From the NCBI GenBank assembly GCA_944322325.1, contig CALUOQ010000020.1:1-34010 (forward strand): 34,010 nucleotides of DNA. The letters run 5' to 3'. The notes beneath the pieces are model-generated. The model saw only the letters and a list, made by a program, of their open reading frames with translations, was not told the DNA's origin and made no database searches. A program made the translations under genes and the position numbers. Positions 24,519 through 32,102 of this stretch are shown in pieces (position 1 is the first letter of the stretch; each line of letters begins with the position of its first letter). This DNA comes from an uncultured Alloprevotella sp. (GTDB lineage Bacteria > Bacteroidota > Bacteroidia > Bacteroidales > Bacteroidaceae).

Positions 24519-25640
24519 ATGCACCTGGTTTTCTCAAGCAATACGGCGTGGGGCATGTACAACTACCGCCGCCACGTGCTCGGCCACTTCGTGGGACTGG
24601 GCCACCGCGTCACGGTGCTGGCGCCATACGACGATGACTACTTCGAGCGGCTGCGCGCCCTGGGGTGCGGCGTTCACGACTTGCCCATCAGTTCGAAAGG
24701 GACGAATCCGCTCACCGACCTTACGCTCACGGGGCGCTACTACCGACTGCTGCGCCGGCTGGGTGCCGACGCCAGCATCACGTACACCATCAAGCCGAAC
24801 ATCTACGGCAGCCTGGCAGCGCGGCTGGCCGGCATCCCCTACCTGCCCGTCACGACGGGGCTGGGCTACGTGTTCCTGCACCGCGGCGTGGTGCCGTTCG
24901 TGGCCAAGACGCTCTACCGCCTGGCTTTCGCGCGGGCTCCGCGTGTATGGTTCCTCAACGGCGACGATGCCGAGACGTTCCGGCGGAGCGGCCTTGTCGC
25001 TGCCGACCGCGTCGAGCAGCTGCCCGGCGAGGGTGTGGACCTCAACCGCTTCGCTCTCACCGACCTGCCACAGAGGGCGGGCACGACGTTCCTGCTCATC
25101 GGGCGAATGCTGACCGACAAGGGCATCCGCGAATATGTCGAAGCGGCCGCGCAGGTGCGCCGCCGACACCCCGACACGCGTTTCCAGCTGCTCGGCGCGG
25201 TGTGGAAGGACAATCCTGCCACCATCGACGCCTCGCAACTCGCTGCATGGCAACGCGAGGGCACCGTGGAATACCTCGGCGCCACCGACGACGTGCGCCC
25301 TTTCATCGCCGCGGCGGACTGCGTGGTGCTCCCCTCGTACCGCGAAGGACTGCCCTGCACACTGATGGAAGCGGCCGCCATGGGCCGGCCGCTCATCGCG
25401 ACGGACGTACCGGGCTGTCGCGAAGTGGTGCGCGACGGCGAGAACGGCTTCCTGTGCCGGGCAAGGGACGTCGCCAGCCTGGCCGAAGCCATGGAGCGGC
25501 TCATCGGCCTGCCGACCGAGGCGCGGCGGGCAATGGGCGCAGCCGGACGCCAGCTGATGGCGGAACAGTTCGACGTGGACCGCATCATACGCCGGTACGA
25601 CGAAGCGATAGAAAGACTTGCCGAAGAACGGCGGAAATAA
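24519..25640 (+). CDS. Glycosyltransferase family 4
   Basis: A 373-residue protein from the ATG at 24519 (MHLVFSSNTAWGMYNYRRHVL); the upstream extension overlaps the small membrane protein gene and is not used. Two Rossmann-like halves of the GT-B fold: an N-terminal acceptor domain with YRRHV and FVGLGHRVTVLAP (about 1-170), and a C-terminal donor domain (about 185-365) with LIGRMLTDKGI (193-203) and the E-x7-E motif E276/E284 in YREGLPCTLMEAAAMGRPLIATDVPGCREVV. It resembles PglA-type and capsule GT4 enzymes that add the second sugar to the lipid-linked sugar made by the upstream enzyme. Acts at the cytoplasmic face of the membrane. Donor and linkage cannot be deduced. A strong hairpin follows. 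Confidence 0.92.
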   Translation: MHLVFSSNTAWGMYNYRRHVLGHFVGLGHRVTVLAPYDDDYFERLRALGCGVHDLPISSKGTNPLTDLTLTGRYYRLLRRLGADASITYTIKPNIYGSLAARLAGIPYLPVTTGLGYVFLHRGVVPFVAKTLYRLAFARAPRVWFLNGDDAETFRRSGLVAADRVEQLPGEGVDLNRFALTDLPQRAGTTFLLIGRMLTDKGIREYVEAAAQVRRRHPDTRFQLLGAVWKDNPATIDASQLAAWQREGTVEYLGATDDVRPFIAAADCVVLPSYREGLPCTLMEAAAMGRPLIATDVPGCREVVRDGENGFLCRARDVASLAEAMERLIGLPTEARRAMGAAGRQLMAEQFDVDRIIRRYDEAIERLAEERRK

Positions 25641-25659
25641 ATCCGCCGGAGCACAAAAA

Positions 25660-25706
25660 AAACTCAGCTTCCGGACCTCCCCTTGGAGTGTGCGGAAGCT
25701 GAGTTT
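25660..25706. terminator. Bidirectional terminator between GT4 and the tRNA-Arg genes
   Basis: A perfect 14-bp stem (AAACTCAGCTTCCG at 25660-25673 with CGGAAGCTGAGTTT at 25693-25706). On the minus strand it is followed by a run of eight Ts (25662-25655), an ideal terminator for the tRNA-Arg transcript. On the plus strand only three Ts follow, a weaker terminator for the GT4 gene. Confidence 0.88.
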
Positions 25707-25723
25707 CATAACCTTACACGTCG

Positions 25724-25797
25724 TGACTTCGTTGGGATTCAAACCCAAAACCTTCTGATCCGTAGTCAGATGCTCTATTCAGTTGAGCTACGAAGCC
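25724..25797 (-). tRNA. tRNA-Arg (anticodon ACG), copy 2
   Basis: A 74-base cloverleaf on the minus strand: acceptor GGCTTCG/CGAAGTC, D-arm GCTC...GAGC, anticodon stem TCTGA/TCAGA with loop CTACGGA (ACG), T-arm with TTTGAAT-type loop, and discriminator A. CCA not encoded. Identical to the copy at 25820-25893. The first anticodon base would be edited to inosine in many bacteria, but this was not tested here. Confidence 0.93.
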
Positions 25798-25819
25798 GAA
25801 CCTTGCTTCGACGAGTGAG

Positions 25820-25893
25820 TGACTTCGTTGGGATTCAAACCCAAAACCTTCTGATCCGTAGTCAGATGCTCTATTCAGTTGAGCTACGAAGCC
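25820..25893 (-). tRNA. tRNA-Arg (anticodon ACG), copy 1
   Basis: Identical to the second copy, 22 bases apart, and next to a good promoter. The two genes form one transcript ending at the hairpin at 25660-25706. Confidence 0.93.
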
Positions 25894-25916
25894 TACTCCT
25901 TTCGTTTAAGCGAGTG

Positions 25917-25946
25917 CAAAGATACTCATTATTTCTATAACAACAA
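25917..25946 (-). promoter_or_regulatory. Promoter of the tRNA-Arg pair
   Basis: On the minus strand, TTG (25946-25944), 19 bp, then TATCTTTG (25924-25917). It fits the Bacteroidota consensus and lies just before the first tRNA-Arg. Confidence 0.85.
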
Positions 25947-26041
25947 GCGTTCTCCCTACTTTTTTTGTGGAATCACACGAAAAAAGCTATGCCTCATGTG
26001 ACAGGTCGCCCCAAATCCAGAGCGACCCGGCCCATACCTCG

Positions 26042-26108
26042 CCTCGTCGACAAGGCGAAATGAAAAGAGTATTGCACACCACCTCGTCGACGGCCCGGTG
26101 AATGAAAA
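26042..26108 (+). repeat. Imperfect direct repeat with CCTCGTCGAC boxes
   Basis: CCTCGTCGAC occurs at 26042-26051 and again at 26082-26091, each followed after 7-9 bases by AATGAAAA (26059-26066 and 26101-26108). It lies between the tRNA-Arg promoter and the htpG terminator. Its function is unknown. Confidence 0.5.
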
Positions 26109-26112
26109 CAAT

Positions 26113-26150
26113 GCGGGCGGACATCCCCGAAAAGAGGATTGTCCGCCCGC
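26113..26150 (-). terminator. Terminator of htpG
   Basis: An 11-bp perfect stem (GCGGGCGGACA at 26113-26123 with TGTCCGCCCGC at 26140-26150), 25 bp after the htpG stop codon. On the minus strand it is followed by ATTGTTTTCATT, a moderately T-rich tail. Confidence 0.75.
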
Positions 26151-26174
26151 GCGGTACGGTTATGAAACGCCGGA

Positions 26175-28226
26175 TTAAATCAGGTCGACGCTGCGCTTGA
26201 GGAAGCGGTTGAGCGCCTGACCTTTCAGCAAGCCGTTCTGGAGCAGGGCCAGGTCGATGAGCTGAAGGACGGTGGAATCACCGGCGGCGTAGTCGGCGAG
26301 TATCTGCTTGCGTTTCTCCTCCTGAGCGGCGATGTCGTCGTTGCACTTCTTCATCTCGTCGTGGTCGGCCTGGGTGATTTCGTCGGCTTTCTTTTTCTGC
26401 TGTGCCTGCTCGAGGGCTGCGTGACGGGCCTTAAGTCCGCGGATTTCGCCCTCGACGGGCTGGAGGGCGTCGGCCGTATGGGCCTTGGCGTCGTCGAGCA
26501 CACGCTTAATCAAGCGGTGGTCGGCGTTGAGCACGACGCTGTACATGTCGGGCATTTCGCCGTAGAACGACATGCCGGCCTGTAGGCGGCTCATCTCTTT
26601 CATACGGCGCATGTACTCGCTCTGAGTGATGACTATCGGAGCGGCTGTCTCGCCGAGATTGGCCACCTCAACGTGGAACTCGGTCTTTTCGAGTTTGGGT
26701 AGCTGCGTGGAGAACACCGTGGACAAGCCCTCGCTCTCCTCAGCCGACAGGGCGGACTCCTTGGGGGCGTCCTTGGCGATGAGACGGTCTATCGTGTCGC
26801 CGTCAACGCGCGAGAAGCGGCTCTTCTCGAACTTCTGCTCCAACATGCCGACCAGCGGGCTGTCGAGTTCGCCGTCCATGAGGAGAACACTGTAGCCCCG
26901 GTCGCGCGCGGTCTCAATATAGCTGTATTGCTCTTCCTTGTTGCTGGCATAGAGGTAGACGAGGTTGCCGTCCTTGTCGGTCTGGTTGGCCTTGATGAGG
27001 TCGCGGTACTCGTCGTAGGTGAAGTACTTGCCGTCGACATCCTTGAAGAGGGCGAAAGCCTTGGCGCGGTCGTAGAAGTCGGGCTCGGACAACATGCCAT
27101 AGTGCATGAAAATCTTCAGGTCGTCCCACTTGGCTTCGAAGTCCTTGCGGTCGGACTTGAAGATGCTTTGCAGGCGGTCGCTTACCTTCTTGGTGATGTA
27201 CGTAGATATCTTCTTGACGTTGGCATCACTTTGCAGGTAGCTGCGGCTGACGTTCAGGGGAATGTCCGGCGAGTCGATGACGCCATGCAGCAAGGTGAGG
27301 AAATCGGGCACGATATTGTCCACTTGGTCGGTGACGTACACCTGATTGCAGTAGAGCTGTATTTTGTTGCGGTGGGCGTCGATGTTGTTCTTGATTTTAG
27401 GGAAATAGAGCACACCGGTCAGGTGGAAAGGATAGTCGACGTTGAGGTGAATCCAGAACAGGGGCTCGTCGGCCATGGGATAGAGGTCGCGATAGAACTT
27501 TTTGTAGTCCTCTTCCTTCAGGTCCGTGGGTTTGCGCGTCCAGAGGGGCGTGGTGTCGTTGATGACGTTGTCCTCGTCGGTGTCGACCTGCTTGCCGTCC
27601 TTCCACTCGGTCTTCTTACCGAAGGCCACGGGGATGGGCAGGAAGCGGCAATACTTCGTGAGGAGCTCCTGTATCTTGTTTTTCTCCAGAAATTCCTTGC
27701 AGTCGTCGTCGATGTAGAGCACGATGTCCGTTCCGCGGTCCTGCTTGTCGCACTCTTCAATCTCATAAGCCGGCGAACCGTCGCAGCTCCACTTCACGGC
27801 CTTGGCGTCGTCCTTGTAGCTTCGCGTGAGTATCTCGACCTTCTTGGCCACCATGAACGAAGAGTAGAAACCGAGGCCGAAGTGGCCGATAATGGCATTG
27901 GCGTCGTTCTTGTATTTATCAAGGAAGTCGTTGGCGCCCGAAAAGGCAATCTGATTGATGTATTTGTCTATCTCCTCTTCGGTCATGCCTATACCCCGGT
28001 CGGACACGGTCAGTGTGCCTTTGTCCTTGTCCAAGCTGACGTGCACCGTAAGGTCGCCCATCTCGCCCTTGAAGTCGCCCTTGGCGGCATAAGTCTTCAG
28101 TTTCTGGGTAGCATCGACGGCATTCGACACAATTTCACGGAGAAAAATCTCGTGGTCGCTGTAGAGGAATTTCTTGATGACGGGGAAGATGTTCTCGGTC
28201 GTTACCCCGATATTGCCTTTCTGCAT
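26175..28226 (-). CDS. htpG: Molecular chaperone HtpG (Hsp90 family)
   Basis: A 683-residue Hsp90 homologue. The N-terminal ATPase domain (about 1-215) has EIVSNAVDA with E31 and N35, SDRGIGM with D76, and the Gly-rich lid segment IIGHFGLGFYSSFMV (112-126). The middle domain (about 225-480) has the GVLYFPK segment and the LNVSRSYLQSD catalytic-loop block with Arg. The C-terminal dimer domain is longer than in E. coli HtpG (about 624), with an insert rich in Lys, Gln and Glu (QAQQKKKADEITQADHDE), typical of Bacteroidota. It is a cytosolic ATP-dependent chaperone. It has its own terminator; no clear promoter was seen in 28227-28305. The start ATG at 28226 is supported by MQKGNIGVTTENIFPVIKKFL. 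Confidence 0.97.
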   Translation of the reverse strand: MQKGNIGVTTENIFPVIKKFLYSDHEIFLREIVSNAVDATQKLKTYAAKGDFKGEMGDLTVHVSLDKDKGTLTVSDRGIGMTEEEIDKYINQIAFSGANDFLDKYKNDANAIIGHFGLGFYSSFMVAKKVEILTRSYKDDAKAVKWSCDGSPAYEIEECDKQDRGTDIVLYIDDDCKEFLEKNKIQELLTKYCRFLPIPVAFGKKTEWKDGKQVDTDEDNVINDTTPLWTRKPTDLKEEDYKKFYRDLYPMADEPLFWIHLNVDYPFHLTGVLYFPKIKNNIDAHRNKIQLYCNQVYVTDQVDNIVPDFLTLLHGVIDSPDIPLNVSRSYLQSDANVKKISTYITKKVSDRLQSIFKSDRKDFEAKWDDLKIFMHYGMLSEPDFYDRAKAFALFKDVDGKYFTYDEYRDLIKANQTDKDGNLVYLYASNKEEQYSYIETARDRGYSVLLMDGELDSPLVGMLEQKFEKSRFSRVDGDTIDRLIAKDAPKESALSAEESEGLSTVFSTQLPKLEKTEFHVEVANLGETAAPIVITQSEYMRRMKEMSRLQAGMSFYGEMPDMYSVVLNADHRLIKRVLDDAKAHTADALQPVEGEIRGLKARHAALEQAQQKKKADEITQADHDEMKKCNDDIAAQEEKRKQILADYAAGDSTVLQLIDLALLQNGLLKGQALNRFLKRSVDLI

Positions 28227-28305
28227 AATCTGTTATTTTTTGTATGTTGAATTTTCGTCCACATCCTAGCAAAAGGCGTGCCAATCGGCACAAACAGACA
28301 AAATC

Positions 28306-28343
28306 GCGGCGGACAATGCCCCGTCAAGGCCATTGTCCGCCGC
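28306..28343 (-). terminator. Terminator of the SPOR-lipoprotein gene
   Basis: A 13-bp perfect stem (GCGGCGGACAATG at 28306-28318 with CATTGTCCGCCGC at 28331-28343), followed on the minus strand by GATTTTGT. It sits 24 bp after the stop at 28367 and separates this gene from htpG. Confidence 0.82.
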
Positions 28344-28366
28344 AATTACTGCCGTCGGCACTCCTT

Positions 28367-28879
28367 TTATTTATTATAGAGCAACCAAGCGTCGGAATAA
28401 GTGTCACGAAGTTGGTCGCGCGACTGTACGGCCGAAGCCTTGTCGGCAAACGTCGAAGCCACGACACGATACCAGCCCGTGATGCCGTTGATGGTCTCAT
28501 TGGTCTTCACCAGCTGGGCGGCATAGCCGCGGCCTTTCAGGGTGTTCACCAGTCCTTCGGCATTGGCCTGCACGGAAAAGCTGCCGACCACTACGCTGTA
28601 CGCCTTCAGTCCGGCGCCGCTGAGCACGGTGACGCCTCCGGGAATTGTGCGCACGTCGCTATGGTCCTCGGCGACCGGCGTCACCTGGGTGACGGTCACC
28701 GTCTGCGTCGGGGTCAGGGGCGTCACGTTCACCGAATCCACAGGCGCGGTTGTCGTTGCAGCCATCTCCTGGGCCTTTGCTTTCTCGTAGGCTTTCTTGT
28801 AAGCACTCTCGCTGGACTTACAGGAGGTCAGTGCCACCGCCGAGCACAGGCTCAAGCCTAAAAATAAGTACTTCTTCAT
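28367..28879 (-). CDS. SPOR-domain lipoprotein
   Basis: A 170-residue protein with a lipoprotein signal: basic start, hydrophobic core and lipobox LTSC with acylated C20. A Thr/Val/Pro-rich linker (about 42-80) is followed by a SPOR domain (about 90-168; YSVVVGSFSVQANAEGLVNTLK and GWYRVVASTFADKASAVQSRDQL). SPOR domains bind denuded peptidoglycan glycan strands at division sites. The protein is probably anchored in the outer membrane facing the periplasm and helps cell-wall work during division. It is a single-gene unit with a -7 element (28935-28942) and its own terminator. Confidence 0.9.
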   Translation of the reverse strand: MKKYLFLGLSLCSAVALTSCKSSESAYKKAYEKAKAQEMAATTTAPVDSVNVTPLTPTQTVTVTQVTPVAEDHSDVRTIPGGVTVLSGAGLKAYSVVVGSFSVQANAEGLVNTLKGRGYAAQLVKTNETINGITGWYRVVASTFADKASAVQSRDQLRDTYSDAWLLYNK

Positions 28880-28934
28880 TCGTGATGAGATTTGTTGTTA
28901 TGTTGTTGTTTCTTCAAACTACTCATAATGAAAG

Positions 28935-28942
28935 CAAAGGTA
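28935..28942 (-). promoter_or_regulatory. Putative -7 element for the SPOR-lipoprotein gene
   Basis: TACCTTTG on the minus strand, 56 bp upstream of the ATG at 28879. No -33 TTG at standard spacing. Confidence 0.55.
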
Positions 28943-29055
28943 CTACCTCTGTATTTTCCCCATAGACCTTAGCCCGTTAAAATATCCAAAACTCAGGCGT
29001 ATTCGGCATTTCGTGTCCATCCGGTCGCTGCAAATGGCCACAAACCGCAGCTCCG

Positions 29056-30279
29056 TCACCCTTTTTCCCCGCCAACGGACGCCGAAGGGAACACGGCGAC
29101 CGCGTCGCGTAACTCGATGCGGAACGTAGTGCCGACACCAAGTTCGCTACTCTTGACGAAGATGTGTCCGCGGTGGTACTGTTCGACTATGCGTTTGGCC
29201 AACGAGAGGCCGAGCCCCCAGCCGCGCTTCTTGGTCGTATAGCCGGGGGTGAAAACAGTCTTGTAGTGGCGTTTGCTGATGCCCTTGCCCGTATCGGTCA
29301 CCTCGATGACCACGTGGCCGGCCTCGCGCCAGAGCGCAAGCGTGATGCGCCCGCACCCGGCCATGGCGTCGATGGCATTCTTGCACAGATTTTCGATGAC
29401 CCACTCGAAGAGGGGAGCGCAGACTTCAGCTTCGACGGGAGCCGGGGGCGGCAGACATACGACCTCGACGCGGTCGGAACAGCGACGGCGGATGTAATCG
29501 GCCACACGCTCGAGGAGTCCCCCCATGTCCTCACGTGAGGACTCGGGCTGGGAACCTATCTTCGAAAAACGCTCAGCGATGAGTTCAAGGCGCTTCACGT
29601 CCTTGTCGAGCTCGGGCAGGAGGTCGTCGTCGGGATAATTCTCGCGCAGAATGGCCACCCAAGCCATCAGGGAAGAAATGGGAGTGCCAAGCTGATGGGC
29701 CGTTTCCTTGGAAAGGCCTACCCATACGCGGTTTTGCTCGGCCCGCTTGGACGAAAGCAGGGCAAAAATGGCCACGACGACAAAGAGCCCTACCACGCCG
29801 AGCTGCACATAAGGATAGGACGCCAAGCGCCGCAACATGGACGACTCCTGATAGCAGATGAGCAGATAGGCGTCGCCCGGACGGACGTCAGCACCGGCAT
29901 CGGAAAGGTTTAGCTCGACCACGTAACCGGCACGGCGCATGGCAGCAGCCTCGCGTTGCAGATAGGCCAGCGAGTCGGCTTCGGTGGGGGCATCGATGGC
30001 AATGTTGCGGTACGTGACCACCTCGCCGGCCGAATCAAGAACCACAACAGGAATGGTCTGATTGCCGTTGACTACCTGCAAGGCCAGATAGAGGTCGGTA
30101 TTCTCGTCGGCCTGGCTCAACGTGCGCATGGCCTCGGCCCAAACAAGCATATTGTTGCGCTCCTCGCGCGAGAGGTCGCGGACAAGGAGGTACGAGATGA
30201 CGAGCGAAACGGCCGCTATGAGCACCGCCGCCACCACGAGTGCCAACTTCACCTGCTTCATGCGGTCGGCCCACTGCAT
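29056..30279 (-). CDS. Membrane sensor histidine kinase
   Basis: A 407-residue kinase. TM1 (about 9-33), a periplasmic sensor region (about 34-155), TM2 (about 156-177), then the dimerisation/phosphoacceptor helix with H195 in SKETAHQLGTPISS and the HATPase domain: N-box around N297/N301 (ENLCKNAIDAM), G1 box DTGKGI (329-334), F-box-like FTPGYTTKKRGWG and G2 box GLGLSLAKRIV. The start may be the ATG at 30279 or the second Met at residue 7. It lies 21 bp downstream of engB on the same strand. No response regulator is adjacent, so its partner must be elsewhere. The ligand sensed is unknown. Confidence 0.92.
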   Translation of the reverse strand: MQWADRMKQVKLALVVAAVLIAAVSLVISYLLVRDLSREERNNMLVWAEAMRTLSQADENTDLYLALQVVNGNQTIPVVVLDSAGEVVTYRNIAIDAPTEADSLAYLQREAAAMRRAGYVVELNLSDAGADVRPGDAYLLICYQESSMLRRLASYPYVQLGVVGLFVVVAIFALLSSKRAEQNRVWVGLSKETAHQLGTPISSLMAWVAILRENYPDDDLLPELDKDVKRLELIAERFSKIGSQPESSREDMGGLLERVADYIRRRCSDRVEVVCLPPPAPVEAEVCAPLFEWVIENLCKNAIDAMAGCGRITLALWREAGHVVIEVTDTGKGISKRHYKTVFTPGYTTKKRGWGLGLSLAKRIVEQYHRGHIFVKSSELGVGTTFRIELRDAVAVFPSASVGGEKG

Positions 30280-30300
30280 CGTCCGTACCTGACTTATATA

Positions 30301-30912
30301 TCACTCCGCAGTCTGCCGGAGCGAGCGGTTGACTTGTTCGATGTAGCCAAGGATTTCGTCGCGCCCTGTGCCGCGCGCACTGCTCGACACAAAATATGGG
30401 GGCAGTTCCTCCCACTGCTCGGAAAGGCGCTTCAGGAAACGGTCGACACTGCCGCGCAACGCCACGGGCCCCATTTTGTCGGCCTTCGTAAAGATAAGGG
30501 CAAAGGGGACACCGCCCTCACCGAGTTGCTCAATAAACTCGAGGTCAATGCGCTGCGGCTCGAGGCGGGAGTCGATGAGCACGAAAAGGCAGGTAAGCTG
30601 TGCCCGCCCATGGACATAGTATCGGATGAGGTTGGCCAGCTTTTCCTGCTCGCGCTTGCCGCGCTTGGCATAGCCGTAACCGGGCAGGTCGACAAGGTAC
30701 CACTCGCCGTTAATCAGAAAATGATTGATGAGCAGCGTCTTGCCGGGCGTCGATGAGGTCATGGCCAGCTTGGCCCGCCCCGTAAGCATGTTTATCAAGC
30801 TACTCTTCCCCACATTGCTGCGGCCGATAAAGGCATATTCGGGACGCCCGTCGACGGGACAGCGGTCGGCGCGGCTGTTACTGATGACGAATTCTGCTGA
30901 CGTTATTTTCAT
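30301..30912 (-). CDS. engB: Ribosome biogenesis GTPase EngB (YihA/YsxC)
   Basis: A 203-residue GTPase from the ATG at 30912 ([12 protein letters not shown]); the much longer open frame upstream runs antisense through recR and is not coding. G1 P-loop GRSNVGKS (30-37), switch I T55 in SSTPGKT, G3 DLPGYG (75-80), G4 TKAD (142-145) and G5 SSS/A (about 176-179). EngB acts in assembly of the large ribosomal subunit. It is divergent from recR across a 120-bp gap with a -7 element for each direction and probably leads the engB/histidine kinase operon. Confidence 0.96.
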   Translation of the reverse strand: MKITSAEFVISNSRADRCPVDGRPEYAFIGRSNVGKSSLINMLTGRAKLAMTSSTPGKTLLINHFLINGEWYLVDLPGYGYAKRGKREQEKLANLIRYYVHGRAQLTCLFVLIDSRLEPQRIDLEFIEQLGEGGVPFALIFTKADKMGPVALRGSVDRFLKRLSEQWEELPPYFVSSSARGTGRDEILGYIEQVNRSLRQTAE

Positions 30913-30977
30913 CCTGACAGTGACTCTCGTGACACGAACAAACGGCCGGCAGGACGCCGCCGTCATAAAAAACGGAA

Positions 30978-30985
30978 CAAAGGTA
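30978..30985 (-). promoter_or_regulatory. Putative -7 element for engB
   Basis: TACCTTTG on the minus strand, 66 bp upstream of the engB ATG. No clear -33 TTG. Confidence 0.55.
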
Positions 30986-31007
30986 GACTTTTTCAGGGAC
31001 ATTTCCT

Positions 31008-31015
31008 TAACTTTG
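31008..31015 (+). promoter_or_regulatory. Putative -7 element for recR
   Basis: TAACTTTG on the plus strand, 17 bp before the recR ATG. It is close to the start, so the 5' leader would be very short. A -33 TTG is not obvious; a run of Ts lies about 17 bp upstream. Confidence 0.6.
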
Positions 31016-31032
31016 CCCCTAATAAAATCGGC

Positions 31033-31659
31033 ATGAACGAACAATACCCCTCCAGACTCCTTGAAAAAGCCGTCAACGAGTTCGCCCGCCTGCCAGGCAT
31101 CGGGCCGCGGACCGCGCTGCGCCTGACGCTGTACCTGCTGCGGCAGGATGCCGAAAACGTACACCGGTTCTGCGACAGCCTGAGGCAGCTGAAGGACGAG
31201 GTGAAATACTGCCGCGTATGCCACAACCTGTCGGACACGGACGTCTGCGCCATCTGTTCCGACCCGGGACGGGACCGCTCGACCCTGTGCGTCGTGGAAA
31301 ACATACGCAACGTCATGGCCATCGAGGACACACAGCAGTACCACGGCCTCTATCACGTGCTGGGCGGAGTCATTTCGCCCATGGACGGCGTGGGGCCCAA
31401 CGACCTGGAACTGGCGTCGCTCGTGGACCGCGTGGCGGCGGGCGGCGTGAGCGAAATCATACTGGCCCTGAACCCCACCATGGAGGGCGACACTACGAAC
31501 TTCTACATCGCCCGCCGGCTGGCGGACTACGACGTGCGACTCACCGTCCTGGCACGGGGCGTCAACATCGGCGACGAGCTGGAATACACCGACGAAATCA
31601 CGCTGGGCCGCTCCATCATCAACCGCGTCAGCCTTGACCACTATAAATCAAAACTCTAA
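31033..31659 (+). CDS. recR: Recombination protein RecR
   Basis: A 208-residue protein with the RecR order: N-terminal helix-hairpin-helix ([12 protein letters not shown], 20-31), four-Cys zinc finger (C60, C63, C72, C75), Toprim domain (about 83-175; [27 protein letters not shown]), and a C-terminal Walker-B-like region with the conserved [12 protein letters not shown]. RecR works with RecO to load RecA at single-strand gaps. The length is normal (about 200). It is the first gene of a plus-strand run with a membrane protein, GT2 and GNAT genes; the next gene starts 14 bp after its stop. Confidence 0.97.
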   Translation: MNEQYPSRLLEKAVNEFARLPGIGPRTALRLTLYLLRQDAENVHRFCDSLRQLKDEVKYCRVCHNLSDTDVCAICSDPGRDRSTLCVVENIRNVMAIEDTQQYHGLYHVLGGVISPMDGVGPNDLELASLVDRVAAGGVSEIILALNPTMEGDTTNFYIARRLADYDVRLTVLARGVNIGDELEYTDEITLGRSIINRVSLDHYKSKL

Positions 31660-31673
31660 GCCATCCTCACGAC

Positions 31674-32102
31674 ATGAAACGTAACCAGCGCGTATGCCTC
31701 CTCTATTGGACCACATGGGTCGTCGGTGCGCTCCTCGTCTTTCTGGCCGAAAACGAAATCATCCCGACCGGCTACGCCACCGGGGTCCAGACAGCCTACT
31801 ACCTGAACCTGACGGCCATCGTCCTCACACTGGCAGGCATCTACGTGGGGCTGAAATTCTTCCACCTCCCGTTTGTCAAACGCCACATCGACACCGCCCC
31901 TTCGGCCACGGCGGCACTCGCCCGGTGGACCAGCCTCAGACTCATCGGCATGACGGTCGTCATCTGGGCCGACCTCCTTATTTATTACGCCACGCTGAGC
32001 AGCCAAGGGGGATTTTGCGCATTGCTGGCCCTGCTGGGCTACGTGTTCTGCCGCCCGGCTAAATTTCCCGATAAACCGGAACAAAACGCCCATCAGGCAT
32101 GA
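31674..32102 (+). CDS. Small four-helix membrane protein
   Basis: A 142-residue protein with four predicted membrane helices (about 8-25, 42-62, 88-107, 112-126) and a polar C-terminal tail (KFPDKPEQNAHQA). No known motif. It lies 14 bp after recR and its stop overlaps the start of the GT2 gene by four bases (ATGA), so translation is coupled. It may be a membrane partner of the glycosyltransferase, but no function can be assigned. Confidence 0.85.
   Translation: MKRNQRVCLLYWTTWVVGALLVFLAENEIIPTGYATGVQTAYYLNLTAIVLTLAGIYVGLKFFHLPFVKRHIDTAPSATAALARWTSLRLIGMTVVIWADLLIYYATLSSQGGFCALLALLGYVFCRPAKFPDKPEQNAHQA

Noticed and set aside
29056-30279. Two-component pair with an adjacent response regulator
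   Set aside because: No receiver-domain gene is next to the histidine kinase; the neighbour is engB.
30913-31641. Long open frame extending engB upstream on the minus strand
   Set aside because: It lies antisense to recR, which is clearly real, and a typical EngB start is at 30912.
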